Below are positions 9,242 through 21,486 of a DNA stretch of 64,000 nucleotides, one piece after another (the stretch's first letter is position 1; each line of letters starts with the position of its first letter). Below the pieces are notes generated by a model that worked only from the letters and a program-made list of their open reading frames with translations, was not told the DNA's origin and ran no database searches. Origin of the DNA: Larix kaempferi (taxonomy: Eukaryota; Streptophyta; Pinopsida; Pinales; Pinaceae); the NCBI GenBank assembly GCA_027924585.1, contig BSBM01000865.1:2294001-2358000 (forward strand), read 5' to 3'. A program made the position numbers and the translations under genes.

Positions 9242-10772
9242 AGTATAGCAAAATATCTCAATCATTCTCTCGATTGTGCATCCTCTCAATCATGCTCTCA
9301 ATTGTGTATACTAGATGTGAATATTATCCACAACCATTGTACATCAGTAGTTTGAATCTCCATTTGTTGTTTGAATTATTTTAAGACCACTTAATATCTT
9401 AGCATAGAGATCGATAGTTCCTTTATTTGTTGCTTGCCTTAGCGTTGATTATCATTGTTATCACTCAGAAATTTATTTCAGTGGTATCAAAGAATTCTCA
9501 AGGTAACCACAAACCAGTCATTAGGACTGAAAGCTAGCCCTTTCAATCCAAAGGGGGATCCCTTTATGAATTTACTATCCTAAGGAAACTTGACAGTAGT
9601 TCATGTACTTAAACAATGGCTAGATCTTTGGAAATGCAAACGAGGTTTTCAGATTTTTTTGGTTGAATCAGTGATGATAGTGTTAGTACCTGATTTTTCA
9701 TGAGAAAAAATCATCCATGAATATCATGTAAGTGACACCTTTTTTTATGATTTGGGCCCTCTAGAGCTAAAGAATTCCAAGGGAACGATAGGAAGGATAC
9801 TAATGAAACCAACAAGTGAAGACCATGGGCCAAATTATTGGGAGCTAAACTAAGAGGGGCGACCAACCGTCAAAGCAAGATAAAGATCAACAGCCCAGAG
9901 ATCAAGTGCGCCCACTAATTGCAACGTAGATAAAAGGTGAGAGCACCTTCCCAAGTCTCTCAGATATAGATCTAGATCGATGACCCAGACAACATGCGCA
10001 CCCATAAAAAGAGGGAAATTTAACCCGGAGGAGCGCGCGTTCAAGTTCACCGCATCAAGATCAAGATCAACGACTTAGATTTACAGCGCATCGATACATT
10101 ACGCTCGCCAAAAAAAGGACTTGGGCATGCGTTGCACTCGAAACTGCCCGAGACACGTGCCCTGCAGTGACTATTCGCGCCTCGATGAAGGAATTTTTTC
10201 TAAACCTCTCAACATCGGTGCGTTACCACTATGGGAAACCAGAAGTGGTATCCACCCAATATTGTGAAAATTAACTTACGACTCACCTCGTCTGTCACCC
10301 TATCATGCAGTAAACAAATCTCCATCTACCATTTGTCAAGGGTGTCCTATCACTCCCACTTGCCAAGTCATCCACTTTCTACTTGCCACCTATCACATGG
10401 GTCCCATCTTCCTGTTTTATTCTCCATTGTCGAATCCGACATGTAAAGTGCACCATTCTTCATGGGATAAATTTTTTTTAACCTAGCTTATTATTTTATT
10501 GTCTTTTAACTCCAAGAAGCGTGCTACCCCCCAATAACCAACATACCAGGTTGACGTTGCACGAACCATACCAGTCCAAGTCATCATCCATCAATCCGAG
10601 TCAACATCCAAGTGTCAAACAAGTATCGATCAGACACCTTTTACTCACTTCTTTTACTACAATCATGGTTAATTTCATCAGTTTACCAAAAGCCCTAATT
10701 TCACCGGAAATCCCTAAATCAACCAAAATTCACCACCTATTTCTTCTGTAATACTTTGAACCAGTGAATATA
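9242..10772 (+). other. Leader-like non-coding DNA upstream of ORF H, with a primer-site remnant
   Basis: At 9482-9493 the sequence TGGTATCAAAGA closely resembles the initiator tRNA-Met primer site TGGTATCAGAGC, preceded by ...TTTCA as at an LTR end. The DNA from 9242 to 9480 may therefore be the end of an LTR interrupted by element J, and 9494-10772 its leader leading into ORF H. I could not find a matching 3' LTR after H. No protein is evident in the region. Confidence 0.4.
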
Positions 10773-11328
10773 ATGCCTCCCAAATCCAAAGTTTCTCTTC
10801 CAAACCCCTATTTGTCAGGGGAGGAACATGTATATGACCACAAGGCCGATATCCTTGATACCATCATAACAAGTTCTGACTTGTTTGAAACCATCAGAGA
10901 ATCCAAAGCCGTTGCATGTGATGATCGAGATATATTTAACCTATGGAGATCCAATTTTGCTCGGTTAGTATGCCCTAGATTGGTCATATTCCCTGAACTC
11001 ATCACCTGGTATTCAAAACACCATCCCCCCACCAAAATGGAAATCCTATCTACCGAGATGTCCCGAAACCTATGCTTCATCACCCCAGAATCCCTGAGAA
11101 TATGTTTTGTATACCGGATTCATTGGCCCCATATAATTTTAATGAAAAGGCCCTAGCTACTACTTTTAATGGCCTCAATCCTTTCGATCATCACCAACTT
11201 CTATCTAAACATTTGAATTTGGAATGGCCATACCAACCATTCCACCTCCCTATGCAATAGTCATTTTCTCTGAGAACTCCGGGAAGGCAATATCAATCAT
11301 ATGTACCAATGTTGGCCTAGAAGATGAC
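10773..11328 (+). pseudogene. ORF H, N-terminal part (unnamed large protein family)
   Basis: The frame begins MPPKSKV, a Lys-rich start resembling MPKKGAKKK of gene G. It continues with a globular, Leu/Ile/Phe-rich sequence and then a frameshift near 11130-11150. Coding character resumes up to the insertion point of element B at 11328 and continues directly, in frame, at 31205 when B and one target copy are removed. I do not recognise the family. It shares architecture with the minus-strand copies I and G in this window. Function is unknown; it may be a gag-like protein of a non-autonomous element, because a tRNA-Met primer-site remnant lies 1.3 kb upstream. Confidence 0.55.
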
Positions 11329-11733
11329 TGTTAGGAACCCATGTCAACCCTTCTATTTACTTGGTTAGTATATTGTTGTTGGACGCATATGCTTTGTAAG
11401 TCGTCCCGTAGTATTTGTTGATCCATAGTTTGTCTTATTGTTGTTGGACGCATATGCTTTGTAAGTCATCCCGTAGTAATTGTTGATCCATATTTTGTAT
11501 TGGCCCATGGTTTGTATTGACACATGGTATTGACCCATGGTATTGGCGCCTAGACTTAGTATATAAGTTTGTGTTGAGACCAATGAAGGTATCGTGAAGT
11601 TATTTGTATTGAGCTTGCTCAAAGGAGGTTGCCCCCTTGAAGTGGCTTGCGATCAATATAAAAGTGATTCTGAGTTCTGTTATTTCTGCTATTTCATGTG
11701 TTTTCAATAATTAATTATTACAGGTTCTTCACA
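11329..11733 (+). repeat. 5' LTR of element B
   Basis: It starts TGTTAGGAACCC and ends CTTCACA. It carries a 65-bp tandem duplication (11372-11436 and 11437-11501) and a TATA box in AGTATATAAG near 11560. It matches 30795-31199 along its whole length. Confidence 0.93.
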
Positions 11734-11735
11734 TC

Positions 11736-11747
11736 TAGTATCAGAGC
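11736..11747 (+). promoter_or_regulatory. Primer-binding site of element B
   Basis: TAGTATCAGAGC lies two bases inside the 5' LTR and differs by one base from the initiator tRNA-Met complement TGGTATCAGAGC, the common primer for plant LTR elements. Confidence 0.85.
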
Positions 11748-12159
11748 ACTTTCTTGGGCTCGCTGGGTGAAATTTATGCCAATTTTTTTTTTCGCAGCTT
11801 CGGATCTAGGAATAATCCCTATCCGCTTAACTGTGGGAAGTACTTGGCATAAGCCCTAAAAGTCACTGTGAGGAGTACCACAGGAACCCCAAAGTAGTTG
11901 GCCCATTGAGAGGACCTGCCAGCGAAAAGGGCAACGACCCATACCTAATTGACTAGTTCCCACCCGTGAGTTAAACCAAGAGTTGTCGTTTGTGGCAAAG
12001 CGGTTATCAGTTTTACCTGATCCGTGGAGTGAGGGGTACTGCCCCAATACGGAAGTCGTTAGACAACATTGGTGGCTGAGTGAATCCCCTGAACCGATAG
12101 GAAGCTGCACATACTTGGGGTCCATATCTATTTTTAGCTGAACTGTTGTTGAACACTTC

Positions 12160-12430
12160 TGCGCCGTTTCAGATCCATTCTGAGCTGTTTCAGATCCATT
12201 CTAAGCTGTTTCAGATCCATTCTGACAGTCATTCCAGATCCAACCATTTCATATTTCTAAAAGTTGTTTCAGATCTAGCCGTTTTTTATCCATTCGGTGT
12301 CGATTCAGATACATCTATTGCCGATCCCTTCCGTGCTATTGCAGATCTATCTATTTCTGATCCCTTCTGTGTCATTGCAGATCTATCTGTTTCTGATCCC
12401 TTTCGCGCCATTGCAGATCCATTCCTGAAG
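12160..12430 (+). repeat. Short tandem repeats in the leader of element B
   Basis: Three 21-bp units of GTTTCAGATCCATTCT type occur at about 12166-12225. They are followed by looser repeats built on CAGATCTATCT and TTTCTGATCCCTT with a period near 37-39 bp up to 12430. The rest of the leader (11748-12159 and 12431-12883) shows no gene. A C/A homopolymer pair lies near 12853-12876. Confidence 0.7.
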
Positions 12431-12883
12431 AAGAAAAAAATAAAATAAAATCCATATCTCCCTTATTTTAGCTCTGTTTCCTTTGAAACTTCCAGAACAC
12501 CCCTGCAATCCCATTCTGCATATTTCATTCCTGAGGACCCTATCCCAAATTCTACTTCTCAAAGCTAGAAATCTCAAATTTGTCTATTTTTAGGGTTTGC
12601 CATAACTTCTTCAATTTTCACCCACTTGCCTCCACATTTTGCCACCGTGTTCATTCCCTATTTCTGCTTCTTTGTCCCTCTCTACCAAATTTTCTCATTC
12701 TTTCACCCCGCTTTTGAAATCCCCATTTTTTGCTTCCCTGTCCATCAAAAAGTGTTCAAAACCTAGTGAAACCACAATTACCCATCCGAGTTTTTCCCAC
12801 ATCCAAATTTCCCTTTACTAAATAAGCTTTTGTTTGTGTTTTTATATCCATTCCCCCCCCCCCCCAAAAAAAAAATCCCGGTT

Positions 12884-13588
12884 ATGGTTGTCACCCGCAC
12901 AGGAGAAAAAACCATGGAGGAAGCACTTACAGCCATCCAAACCAAAATCCAAGATCTGGATGAAAAATTTCCCAGCCTCCATCTTCAACATTCAACCATG
13001 AACAATAACCGACAGTAAGAATCTTCTGCAACCAATGGGTTCTCTTCTTCCAGCATTTTCCGTGGTCCGAAGCTTGAATTTCCTCGCTTCAATGGTACTA
13101 ATCCAACTTGATGGATCTATCATGCAGAATGGTATTTCAGTCTGTATAATACTTTTGATGTCCAAAAAGTTCCACTTGCATCCTTTCATTTGGAACAAGA
13201 AGCCCTTCAATGGTACCATTGGTACATCAAGGCTCATGACGATCCAAAATGGACAGATTTTTGCCAACTCCTTTTGCAATGATTTGGTCCTAGTGCTTTT
13301 GATGACTTCACCGGAACACTCACTAAACTTTGTCAAATTGGCACTGTGAGAGAGTATCAGACAGAATTTGAGAAACTAGCCAATCACACAGAAGGATTGT
13401 CTGATGAATTCTACATGAGTTGTTTTATCAGAGGTCTTAAGGCTGAAATCCGGTCAGAGGTTAAAATGTTCTGTCCCAACACAATAATGGAAGTCCTAGG
13501 GTTGGCTAAGTTGGCAGAAGACAAGATTACATCCCAACAACGCTCCAAACCCACTTTTGTTCCCTTTCGAAATATGGGTTCTCAATGA
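12884..13588 (+). pseudogene. Element B gag
   Basis: The first part starts with an ATG at 12884 (MVVTRTGEKT) and stops at 13018. The remainder is spread over shifted frames. Recognisable gag core motifs are LEFPRFNG near 13070, then YHAEWYF, ALQWYHWY, and finally REYQTEFEKLANHT and FIRGLKAEIR at 13350-13450. This is the Retrotrans_gag family of Ty3/gypsy elements, which packages element RNA. Several stops and at least two frameshifts make this copy non-functional. The terminal part (13346-13588) is one clean open frame. Confidence 0.85.
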
Positions 13589-14136
13589 CCTCCCATCCCG
13601 CCGGCTCCTTGACCAACTCCTATCAAGCATTTGTCTGAAACAGAGATGCAGGAACGCAGAGAAAAAGGGCTTTTTTATAATTGTGATGAGAAATTCACTC
13701 GGGGACATAGATGTGTTCAACAAAAGCTCTATCTCTTGGATATGGATTCTCTGCCTGCCTCTAAAATTGGTGAAGAAGCTACAGATACAATGGATGATCG
13801 GGTTGACATTCAGGAGCCGCCTATTGACCCCCCATCTCAAGATGAACAACCAGAGATATCTCTCCATGATTTATCTAGTGTCACCACCCCCCAAACAATG
13901 CAGATTAGGGGTTACTTCAAGAAGCTTCCTCTTACAATACTCATTGATTCTGGTAGCACTCATAACTTCATTGACCCTCGGATTGCCAAACAGGCTGATT
14001 TTTTTGTCCATCCTTGCTCCAACTTTGAAGTCATGGTTGCCAATGGGGGCACCTTACCTTTTAAGGGGAAGTGTCACAATGTGCATATCTCTCTAGAAGA
14101 TTATAACCTGCGCTCTGACATGTTTTCCTTGTCCCT
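13589..14136 (+). pseudogene. Element B zinc motif and aspartic protease, interrupted by element C
   Basis: The frame reads SETEMQERREKGL, then a degenerate CCHC-like knuckle (NCDEKFTRGHRC), an acidic linker, and the retropepsin active site LIDSGSTHNFID at about 13943-13980. It continues to DMFSLSL, where element C inserted. The same frame resumes at 29501 with GGCDVVLGVQWL. The protease would cleave the gag-pol polyprotein. Unlike the proteases of A and C, it has the canonical D-S-G triplet. Confidence 0.88.
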
Positions 14137-15029
14137 TGTTACACCCAAAATCTACCCACCATAAGATTCAGTGTATACACCCCTGAAGATATCTTGACTA
14201 AGTAATCACCCATGGAGGATTTGTACCCAATTGTGCTAGGTTTTGAGAGGTCGCTGCAGGCTGAACATGAGAAACATGTGACGTCGCACCTTGCCTCATT
14301 ATAGGGTGCGACGAAGTCAGTTAGATGGAAAAAATAGCTTCTTCGAGGTCCTTCTCGAAGCTTGCTGACTTGGGACCCTATCCCTGACCTCTTGGAGGAG
14401 CTGGCACTTGGTTCCTAATACTTTGGAGAGATCCCTTAAGCCTCTCCTATCATATCTCAACCTATCCTATCCACTTAGTCCTATTTAAATGAAGCTCACT
14501 CCCATCCCAAGGGGAGGAAGTCTATGGTATCTACATGCTGGTGAAATCACCCTTCGAACATCTCCACTCACTTATTGGAGAACTCATACTTCCTTGGAAG
14601 GATATGGCAATTGGATTTGTTGGAGAAGGGCTGCCAGCGTTAAGCCTTGGTTGTAGTTCTATATCTCTATTATGTACTTCCCTCTTTTTACAGTAATACA
14701 AATGCTTTCCACCAATATTGTTCATGTGTGTAATGATATTGAGTAGTTTACCTGCTTAACTGTTTACTTAGATCTCTTATTGTATAGATTCCTTTTGCTC
14801 GTTTCTCTTGTTTCTTGTCTTGACAGGTCTTGCAGCTTGGATCTGGCGACCGTGAGACGTGGAGTAGCATTCAGGAGAAAGGATTGCGAAGTGAAAGGTA
14901 AGACACCTAATACTCGATCCTTAAGTAGATCTAGGAAATGCATTAGTATCCTGTCTCATTTTTTGTAGACTCACTTTGAGCTAGGGAGATCACGCCTTAG
15001 ATCCGTCTTTGGTAGATTGTCCGATAACA
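14137..15029 (+). repeat. 5' LTR of element C
   Basis: TGTTACACCC...CGATAACA. It contains a hairpin-forming pair GTCGCACC / GGGTGCGAC at 14283-14312 and a TATA-like TATTTAAAT near 14483. It is a full-length match to 28609-29500. Confidence 0.93.
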
Positions 15030-15030
15030 A

Positions 15031-15050
15031 ATCTGGTGACCATACTAGGG
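15031..15050 (+). promoter_or_regulatory. Primer-binding site of element C
   Basis: TCTGGTGACCATACTAGGGA lies directly inside the LTR. It resembles the TCTGGCGACTC...GGGGA site of Tat/Ogre elements after a few substitutions, and the site of element A. Confidence 0.6.
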
Positions 15051-17285
15051 AGTATACAATCTTATTCAGTAGTTGTCAATCTGAGAGTCATTTTCAGTTG
15101 ATTGCTTGACACAAGCCTTTTCATTTTTTCCATTTACTTCTTGAAGTTGATTTCACTATCAGATCTTTGTATTGAAGACTCTGATCTGCTTCCCCTGAGT
15201 TTGTACGACTCATTCCCAAACCATTCCATGGTTCATTGCTGGGAGATTTGATTCATTTTAGAATTTAGACTTCTCCTATCGCACCTGGGCAGTGGGAACA
15301 GAGCAACACTGTGTCACTTCTGGTCTCTGTCCTTTACCTATTAGTCACTCATCGCATCCCTTTCATTGGTAAACTACGACGTCGTCGCACTTCCCGCATT
15401 GGTTAACTACGACGTCGCATTGTGTACAAGCGCAGAGTGCGCCGATTTGTCAAAATTTGGCATGCAGGTATCCCCTCTCCATTTGACAGTCTGGACTTTG
15501 GTTTGTTGTATGAACTCCCTCTATGCTACAAAATCCAGCCAGAGATCCCATTTTTTACTTGTGTTTTGAGAGTTTGGTTTTGTTTGGATTGATTTTGGGT
15601 TCCGTCTTGGACAAGCTTGAAGACCGGTAGTGGTGGATACTCTTGTCTCCTCCACCTTCATCCGCTCACCCTTGCTTTCCCTTCCTTCCATTCTTGATCG
15701 GATCATTACATTAAATCAGTTTCCAGACCTCGTTTTCATCATTGTTTGAGATTTGCTTGCTTGGTTTGCTTGCTACTGTCTGGTTTTGAGTTTTGTGTGT
15801 CTTTCAGCTTGACTGAGTGCTTGTCTTTTCTTGAGTTTTCTGAGTACTGAGTGCTGCAAGTAGTGTTTTCTTTTCAGTCATTTACATCTGAGAGCAAAGT
15901 TGTTATCAAATTACCGTTTTGATGCATCCATTGAAAAGTTAGAAATGCTTCTTTCCCATTATCTCTCAAGCATTATTGAAGAAAAATTGTTGTGCATTGG
16001 AACGTTTTCATTTATGTTTTGGAAAAATTGAATGAATGTGTGACCAATTGTGTTTTTTTCCGAACTATGAATCACTCATTTTCTTGAAAGACTCAAAGTA
16101 CGATTCGATTTTTGCAAAATTGATTCCATGCTAAGGAAAGATAGATGCATTTTGAATTTTTGTTGCTTTTGGGTCATTGAAAGTGAAATTGAAAAAATTG
16201 CATATTCCATTTCAGAATCCTCTCTTTTCATTACCTAGGGTCGTTTTGCTTTGAAAAGGAAAATAAAAGAAAAAATTGTTGTGATTTGGATTAGTAGTAT
16301 TGTGATTTTTTGAGTTTCGCACAAAAGGAAAAGAATGTTCTCATTGTCCAATTTGTTTGAATTGGGAATTAGGTTGCATTGAGTTTGTTTTGGCAATACT
16401 ATTGGAAAAAGTTTTCTCCTTCCCATAGTTAGAATTCATCGAAAGAAAAGCACATTTCGTGCATGTAGCTAGGAATTGCATTATGCTTCCGATTATGTAC
16501 TCACCTCATGCATTCACCTAACCGTCCAAGATAAAATTAACGGTAGACCTAGGTAAAAAAAATTAGCAACTTGTGTGTAAGTTAGAGACGTGTTCCAGCG
16601 TCGTTAAGTGTGGTAGCTGTCGTTATTTTCCAGCACTGTATTCCGGGGGTATTGTAGTCTTCCACGTACTTATCGGTATATCAAGATCCTTCACGTACCC
16701 ACCAAGTACCATAATCCATACTCTGCGTATATCGAAGGGTGTGTCACGTACTCAGTAGTATATCGAAAGGTCTCTTGCTAAACAATTGTGCATTAGATAG
16801 CACCACTATAGATTTGAGCTCCCACGTACCTTGCGTATATCGGGAGACACCGGATTCCTGAAACCAACTGAGTTAACCATTTGGTTGTCTTGGCAAAGTA
16901 ATACACTGAGAACAACACTTGGGGAGATTAGCATGCACGTACTGTCCAGGTAATCGGGTATGCAGGCAAGGGTACGGTCCCAATCCTCCTTGTCGCATCA
17001 TATTGTTGGACCCTGCAGTATATCACGGTTTGTGATGCCTTGATAATCCCGTGAGGTTCCAGAATTTTGAATCCACTCTGTCACATAAGTCTGCTTGTTT
17101 CCTTAGTTTGAGTAGGTTTTTCTAGACTACTTTTATCTTAGCATACCCTTAGGAGAAACGTTGTTTCAGCCATCCTGGCTGATTGTCCTGACGCTCTGGT
17201 GGATTTTCCCTAGAGAAGATCCCGTAGGATCTTAAACTTATTACCCAAATATCCCCTTAATCCGGAGGTTATTTCGAGGGTAAGA
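15051..17285 (+). other. Leader of element C with two families of short repeats
   Basis: No protein is evident over 2.2 kb. A 33-bp direct repeat containing TACGACGTCG lies at 15364-15425. Five spaced occurrences of CACGTAC, most followed by GTATATCG, lie between about 16660 and 16950. The stretch 15580-16560 is T-rich without recognisable features. Confidence 0.6.
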
Positions 17286-20200
17286 ATGGATCAGCGCAAC
17301 ACGGTCGTAGTTACTGAAGTGGAAAACCCCACTCTGAATGTTGGAGGACTTTTGTTTCCACAAACTCCTCCAGATTCACTTGCCTTTCATCCCCCCGCGG
17401 GATGAAGGAGCACAAATCCCTGCTTCACAAGACCTTTCGACCATCATCTCAGGAGAACCTGGATCGTTGGAATGGATAAACCGACTCCAAGACGACCCTA
17501 CAGCAGCTATTGGTCCTTCAGCAGCTTATTGGACCTCTTCTATAGACCACCCAGTGGCTCATTTTTCCATCTCATCCCCACCTAACTGGACTACTCCAGA
17601 GCTCTCTAGACCCTACCACAGGCCTGACCCCACTGAGATTTTCGGCCCTCTCCATGAATGTTTGGAACAGTTACGTCTTAGGGGTGATGACCTTCGAAGA
17701 GAGAGTCTCGAGCAACGCTCTGAAGAGTTTCGAAATCGAAACTTCCAAACAAGATTCGACGAAAGACCCATCCTGGATCATCCGATATCTTTTGGATCAC
17801 TGGAACAATCTTCCCACCACGAGACCATTAATAAGACTGGTCAACCCTCACAAGAATCCAGTCCTGCACCTCAAGTGAACCAACCAGTGGAAGGACAATG
17901 GTCCAACACACCTATTACTACCACAGTTAGTTTACCAGTTCCTCCCCCACCTCAAAATTCAAAGGGAGGATATTCCATTCCCACGGATTACCCCATCGGT
18001 AATGTTATTACTACAGTAGCTAGTCAACAACCTACGTTGGTTCAACCTTTGAATAGTGGTCAACCTGTTGTGGCTGGGGGACAACCCCCATTTCCTAACC
18101 AGAACATAGGCAGTGGAATCCCCAACGGACCTTCCGTTGGACCTTCCCAACCCGCTAGACCATCCACCATGGGATTATCTCATGTTGGGGGACCATCCAA
18201 TGTAACTCAACCCTCATGGAGTCAAGCGTATCCAGGTTCCGTTAACCACGCACTATACAGGATATCATATCCCAGGAATCCTTACACTCTATGGGGGGAA
18301 CAACCTGTGTTGCACCACGGACCCCAACCAACTATCCCTCAAGTACCACCACCCCTGATCGGTCCTCCCCCACCTCCTGATGGAGGCGGAGAGCCCCCAT
18401 CTAACCTTGGTGGAGGCCCACCTCATTTTACCAACAATATCCCTCACCCTTCTGGCAGTGGAGGGAATGGTCCACCACCCCCTCCAGGCGGAGGCGGCAG
18501 GGGACCACCCTATTATGGTGGAGGAGGACATTTCCCTTCGGGTGGTGGAGGTGGTCCACCACCCCCTCTAGGCGGAGGCAGTGGAGGACCTAATTACTAT
18601 GGTGGCGGCGGTGGTGGTGGAGACCCTCATCCTTCCGGCGGCGGAGGTGGTGGGGGCCCCCATCCTTCCGGCAACAGAGGTGGTCCACCAACCCCTCCAG
18701 GCGGAGTCAGTGGTGGGCCACCGTATTATGGTTATGGACCTCCACCTCCTCCTGGCGGTGGCGCCGGACCTCCACCTCCTCCCGGCGGTGGCGGTGGACC
18801 TCCGCCCCCTCCCGGTGGTGGGGCTGGACCCCCACCATTTTGGAATGGACCACCTTATGGTGGCGAACCCCCTTACGGTCCAGGTGGCACACCCACCTAC
18901 GGCCAGTTTCGTCCTGGTACACCTTATGGTCATACCAGCCCTTACATTCCTTATCCGTATCCTAACCCGCAGTTTCCCTTCCTGGCTACTTTGGACCTGC
19001 CTGACCTATCCCGTTTAACCAACGATTCTATTTAAAACAGATCTAACTCACCACCAATTCCAGTGAAACTTTCGTCTGATATCCCCAAATTTGACGGCAA
19101 GTCGGGTGAAGACCCTAAAAACCACGTGATGACATACCACTTGTGGTGTTCATCTAATTCCTTAATGGATGATTCAATTCGTCTTAGATTGTTTCAAAGG
19201 ACCCTCACCGGTTCGGCTGCCAAGTGGTGCATTGAGTTACCACCCCATTCTTTTCCCAATTTTGGTTCTCTTGCCATGAACTTTTTGACACATTTCCAGC
19301 TGCGCATATGGTATGAAACTGGTACCGATCTTTTAACCTCGCTCCATCAGAATACCACCACTCAAATTTCTTATCATATCCACGAGTGGCGAAGGAGACG
19401 ATGTCTCATTAAAGCTCCTATTCCAGATCAGCTCCTAGCAGACTGGTTTACAAAATCCCTCATCCCTACCATAGCAAGAGATGTTTCCATGCGAGGTACT
19501 ATCACCGAAGAACAAGCCATCGCAAGTGCCCATGTACTAGACCTAGTCTACACTCAATCTGGCACTTTGTTTGATATTCTTCCTGACGCACCCCGTGACG
19601 TCAATGACCCTGCGAAACCACATAAGGGACTCCAAACTAATGGAATCATTGGATCCCTTAACACCCAGCCTGCTTCTAGCACTGTTGGATAATCCAACCT
19701 TCACGGTTCCTCCCCATTACCGACTCAGGCTGGCCACAACACCACCAAATCCACCACTCCTACTCTAACTGAAGAGGTGAATTCTTTCCAATCAGCTTCA
19801 TCTCAGAAGTTTGGCAGCAAAAAGAAGAATAAGGGGAAACCCAAAAAGTCTTCCTCCCAACAGGAACAAACGAGCACTCCTGACGATACCAAGCAGAAAT
19901 GGAAGCTAAAGTATCCTTGTTTACTGTGTGGAGATGAACACTTCTCCAAAGAATGTCCCCATAGAGACGAAGTACAAAAGTTTCTTAGGGGTAAACCAAA
20001 TCCCGTAGTCCTCAATGATCCGTTTCCTACTCAGAACCAGCAGATGATTGCTCAAACCCCCCCAGCCAAGGGGGAACCATCCAATACCGCACATGTTCTC
20101 ATGGTGCGTAACGAGACTATCAATTTGAACACTCGCTCGCGATCTTACGAATTGGTCCCTTCGAAGGAACCCACTGGAAGTAATGCTGAAAAAGCTTCCG

Positions 20201-21486
20201 ACTCCTTAATTGATGTCACTGTACCATCAACTTCTCTCACCATTGAGAAGCCATCCTTAGAATCGATATTGCGATCTCCCAAGAGTACGATTCGAAAAGT
20301 TGTTTTCAATATTAATGCTCGAGCGGCACAAAATTACAATATCGTAGAAGACTTGGCACAAGATCCTTGTGCCATGTCTACCCTAGAAGTTTTGCAGAAT
20401 TGTCCTAATCAACGCAAAACTCTCCTTGTAGCCATAAGTGCAGTCAACCCCGATTCCTCGAATACCATCATGTTCCGACTTGACCACTTCAAGCCGAGGC
20501 TCTCCCACCAGCTTGCATTCCAAGTTTCTGCGAACATTGCTGGGAAGATTGTCCATCGTACCCTTTTAGACGAAGGCACCTCCACTTTTGTCATGTCGAT
20601 CACTTGTTGGAGAGCCATTGGCTCCCCTGAATTGAATCGTTCTCCTACCACGTTGAAAGCATTCGACAGGCGTGGCTTTCAACCTCATGGGCTCTTACAA
20701 TCTCTTGCAGTTGAGTTGGGTGGAAAGACCGTAACTGTTAACATGGAAGTGGTCTCGGCCCCAATATATTATAATCTCTTGCTTGGTCGCAATTGGTTTT
20801 ATGCTATGCAGGTGGTAGCCTCTTCAGTCTTTCTCATAGTACAATTCCCCCACCAAGGACGAATTGTTACTATTGACCAATTAGATTTTTGCGCACCATA
20901 CGCTACTACTCATCCTGCTGACCATGTTCCTTCCATTGGACAAATGTCAAAACAGTATGAGAGTATAGGGGTTGGCCTTTTGAAAGATTCATCTCTCATG
21001 GGCATTTTTCTGGCGACGGACCCCCCTAATCATGTCGCTACGGTGAACATGATCTCCACAGATATTTCATCTCACTCTACTGATACTTGGCTTGTACCGG
21101 ATGAAGCCACAACACACCTGCTTGGAGATATAATGCCTCTTTCACCTGCTAAACATATCTACGAGGCTATCCAATTAGCACGGGAGGACCATTTAACTGT
21201 GGCCCCTCCATCCTATTCTCTACGACGGACATCATCTCTACCTGATCTCTTACTTCAGACTTTTCATTAAGACGAGTCCATCATGGAAGTTATGAATGTT
21301 GACAATGGTCCATGGGATGATCTCCACCATAGGTCATCTTTTCTTCCTCCTTTGGAGTACATAGAGGAGAACATCCACACCCTCTTCTCACCAGACATCT
21401 ACCCGTTCCCTCATTCCCCATCCTTACATGTCTTACAGACACAGAGGGCAACTTGGCCAACATTGAGCCAACCACCCCGATAGACG
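17286..21486 (+). pseudogene. Element C gag, zinc knuckle and protease
   Basis: A first ATG at 17286 (MDQRNTVVV) opens a short frame that shifts near 17400 into one long frame running to 21486. That frame is broken only by point stops at about 19033, 19690 and 21268. The first 350 residues are hydrophilic. A Pro/Gly-rich low-complexity block lies at 18360-18890. The gag core follows at 19060-19600 (SSDIPKFDGKSGEDP, TGSAAKWCIEL, HEWRRRRC). One zinc knuckle of spacing CX2CX3HX4C lies at 19918-19956, one residue shorter than usual. The retropepsin-like domain has the catalytic triplet D-E-G at 20569-20577 and LLLGRNW near 20780. The layout matches element A except that A has three knuckles and lacks the Pro/Gly block. 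Confidence 0.88.

Noticed and set aside
12830-12890. Start of B gag upstream of the C/A homopolymer
   Set aside because: The frame through the homopolymer is poly-Pro/Lys; the ATG at 12884 fits gypsy gag starts better.
14780-14968. 62-codon ORF, also present at 29251-29439
   Set aside because: Lies in the two LTRs of element C and is duplicated with them; no evidence of coding.
18289-18933. Minus-strand and alternate-frame ORFs across the Gly/Pro block
   Set aside because: GC-rich repetitive codons leave all frames open; only frame 1 joins conserved gag on both sides.
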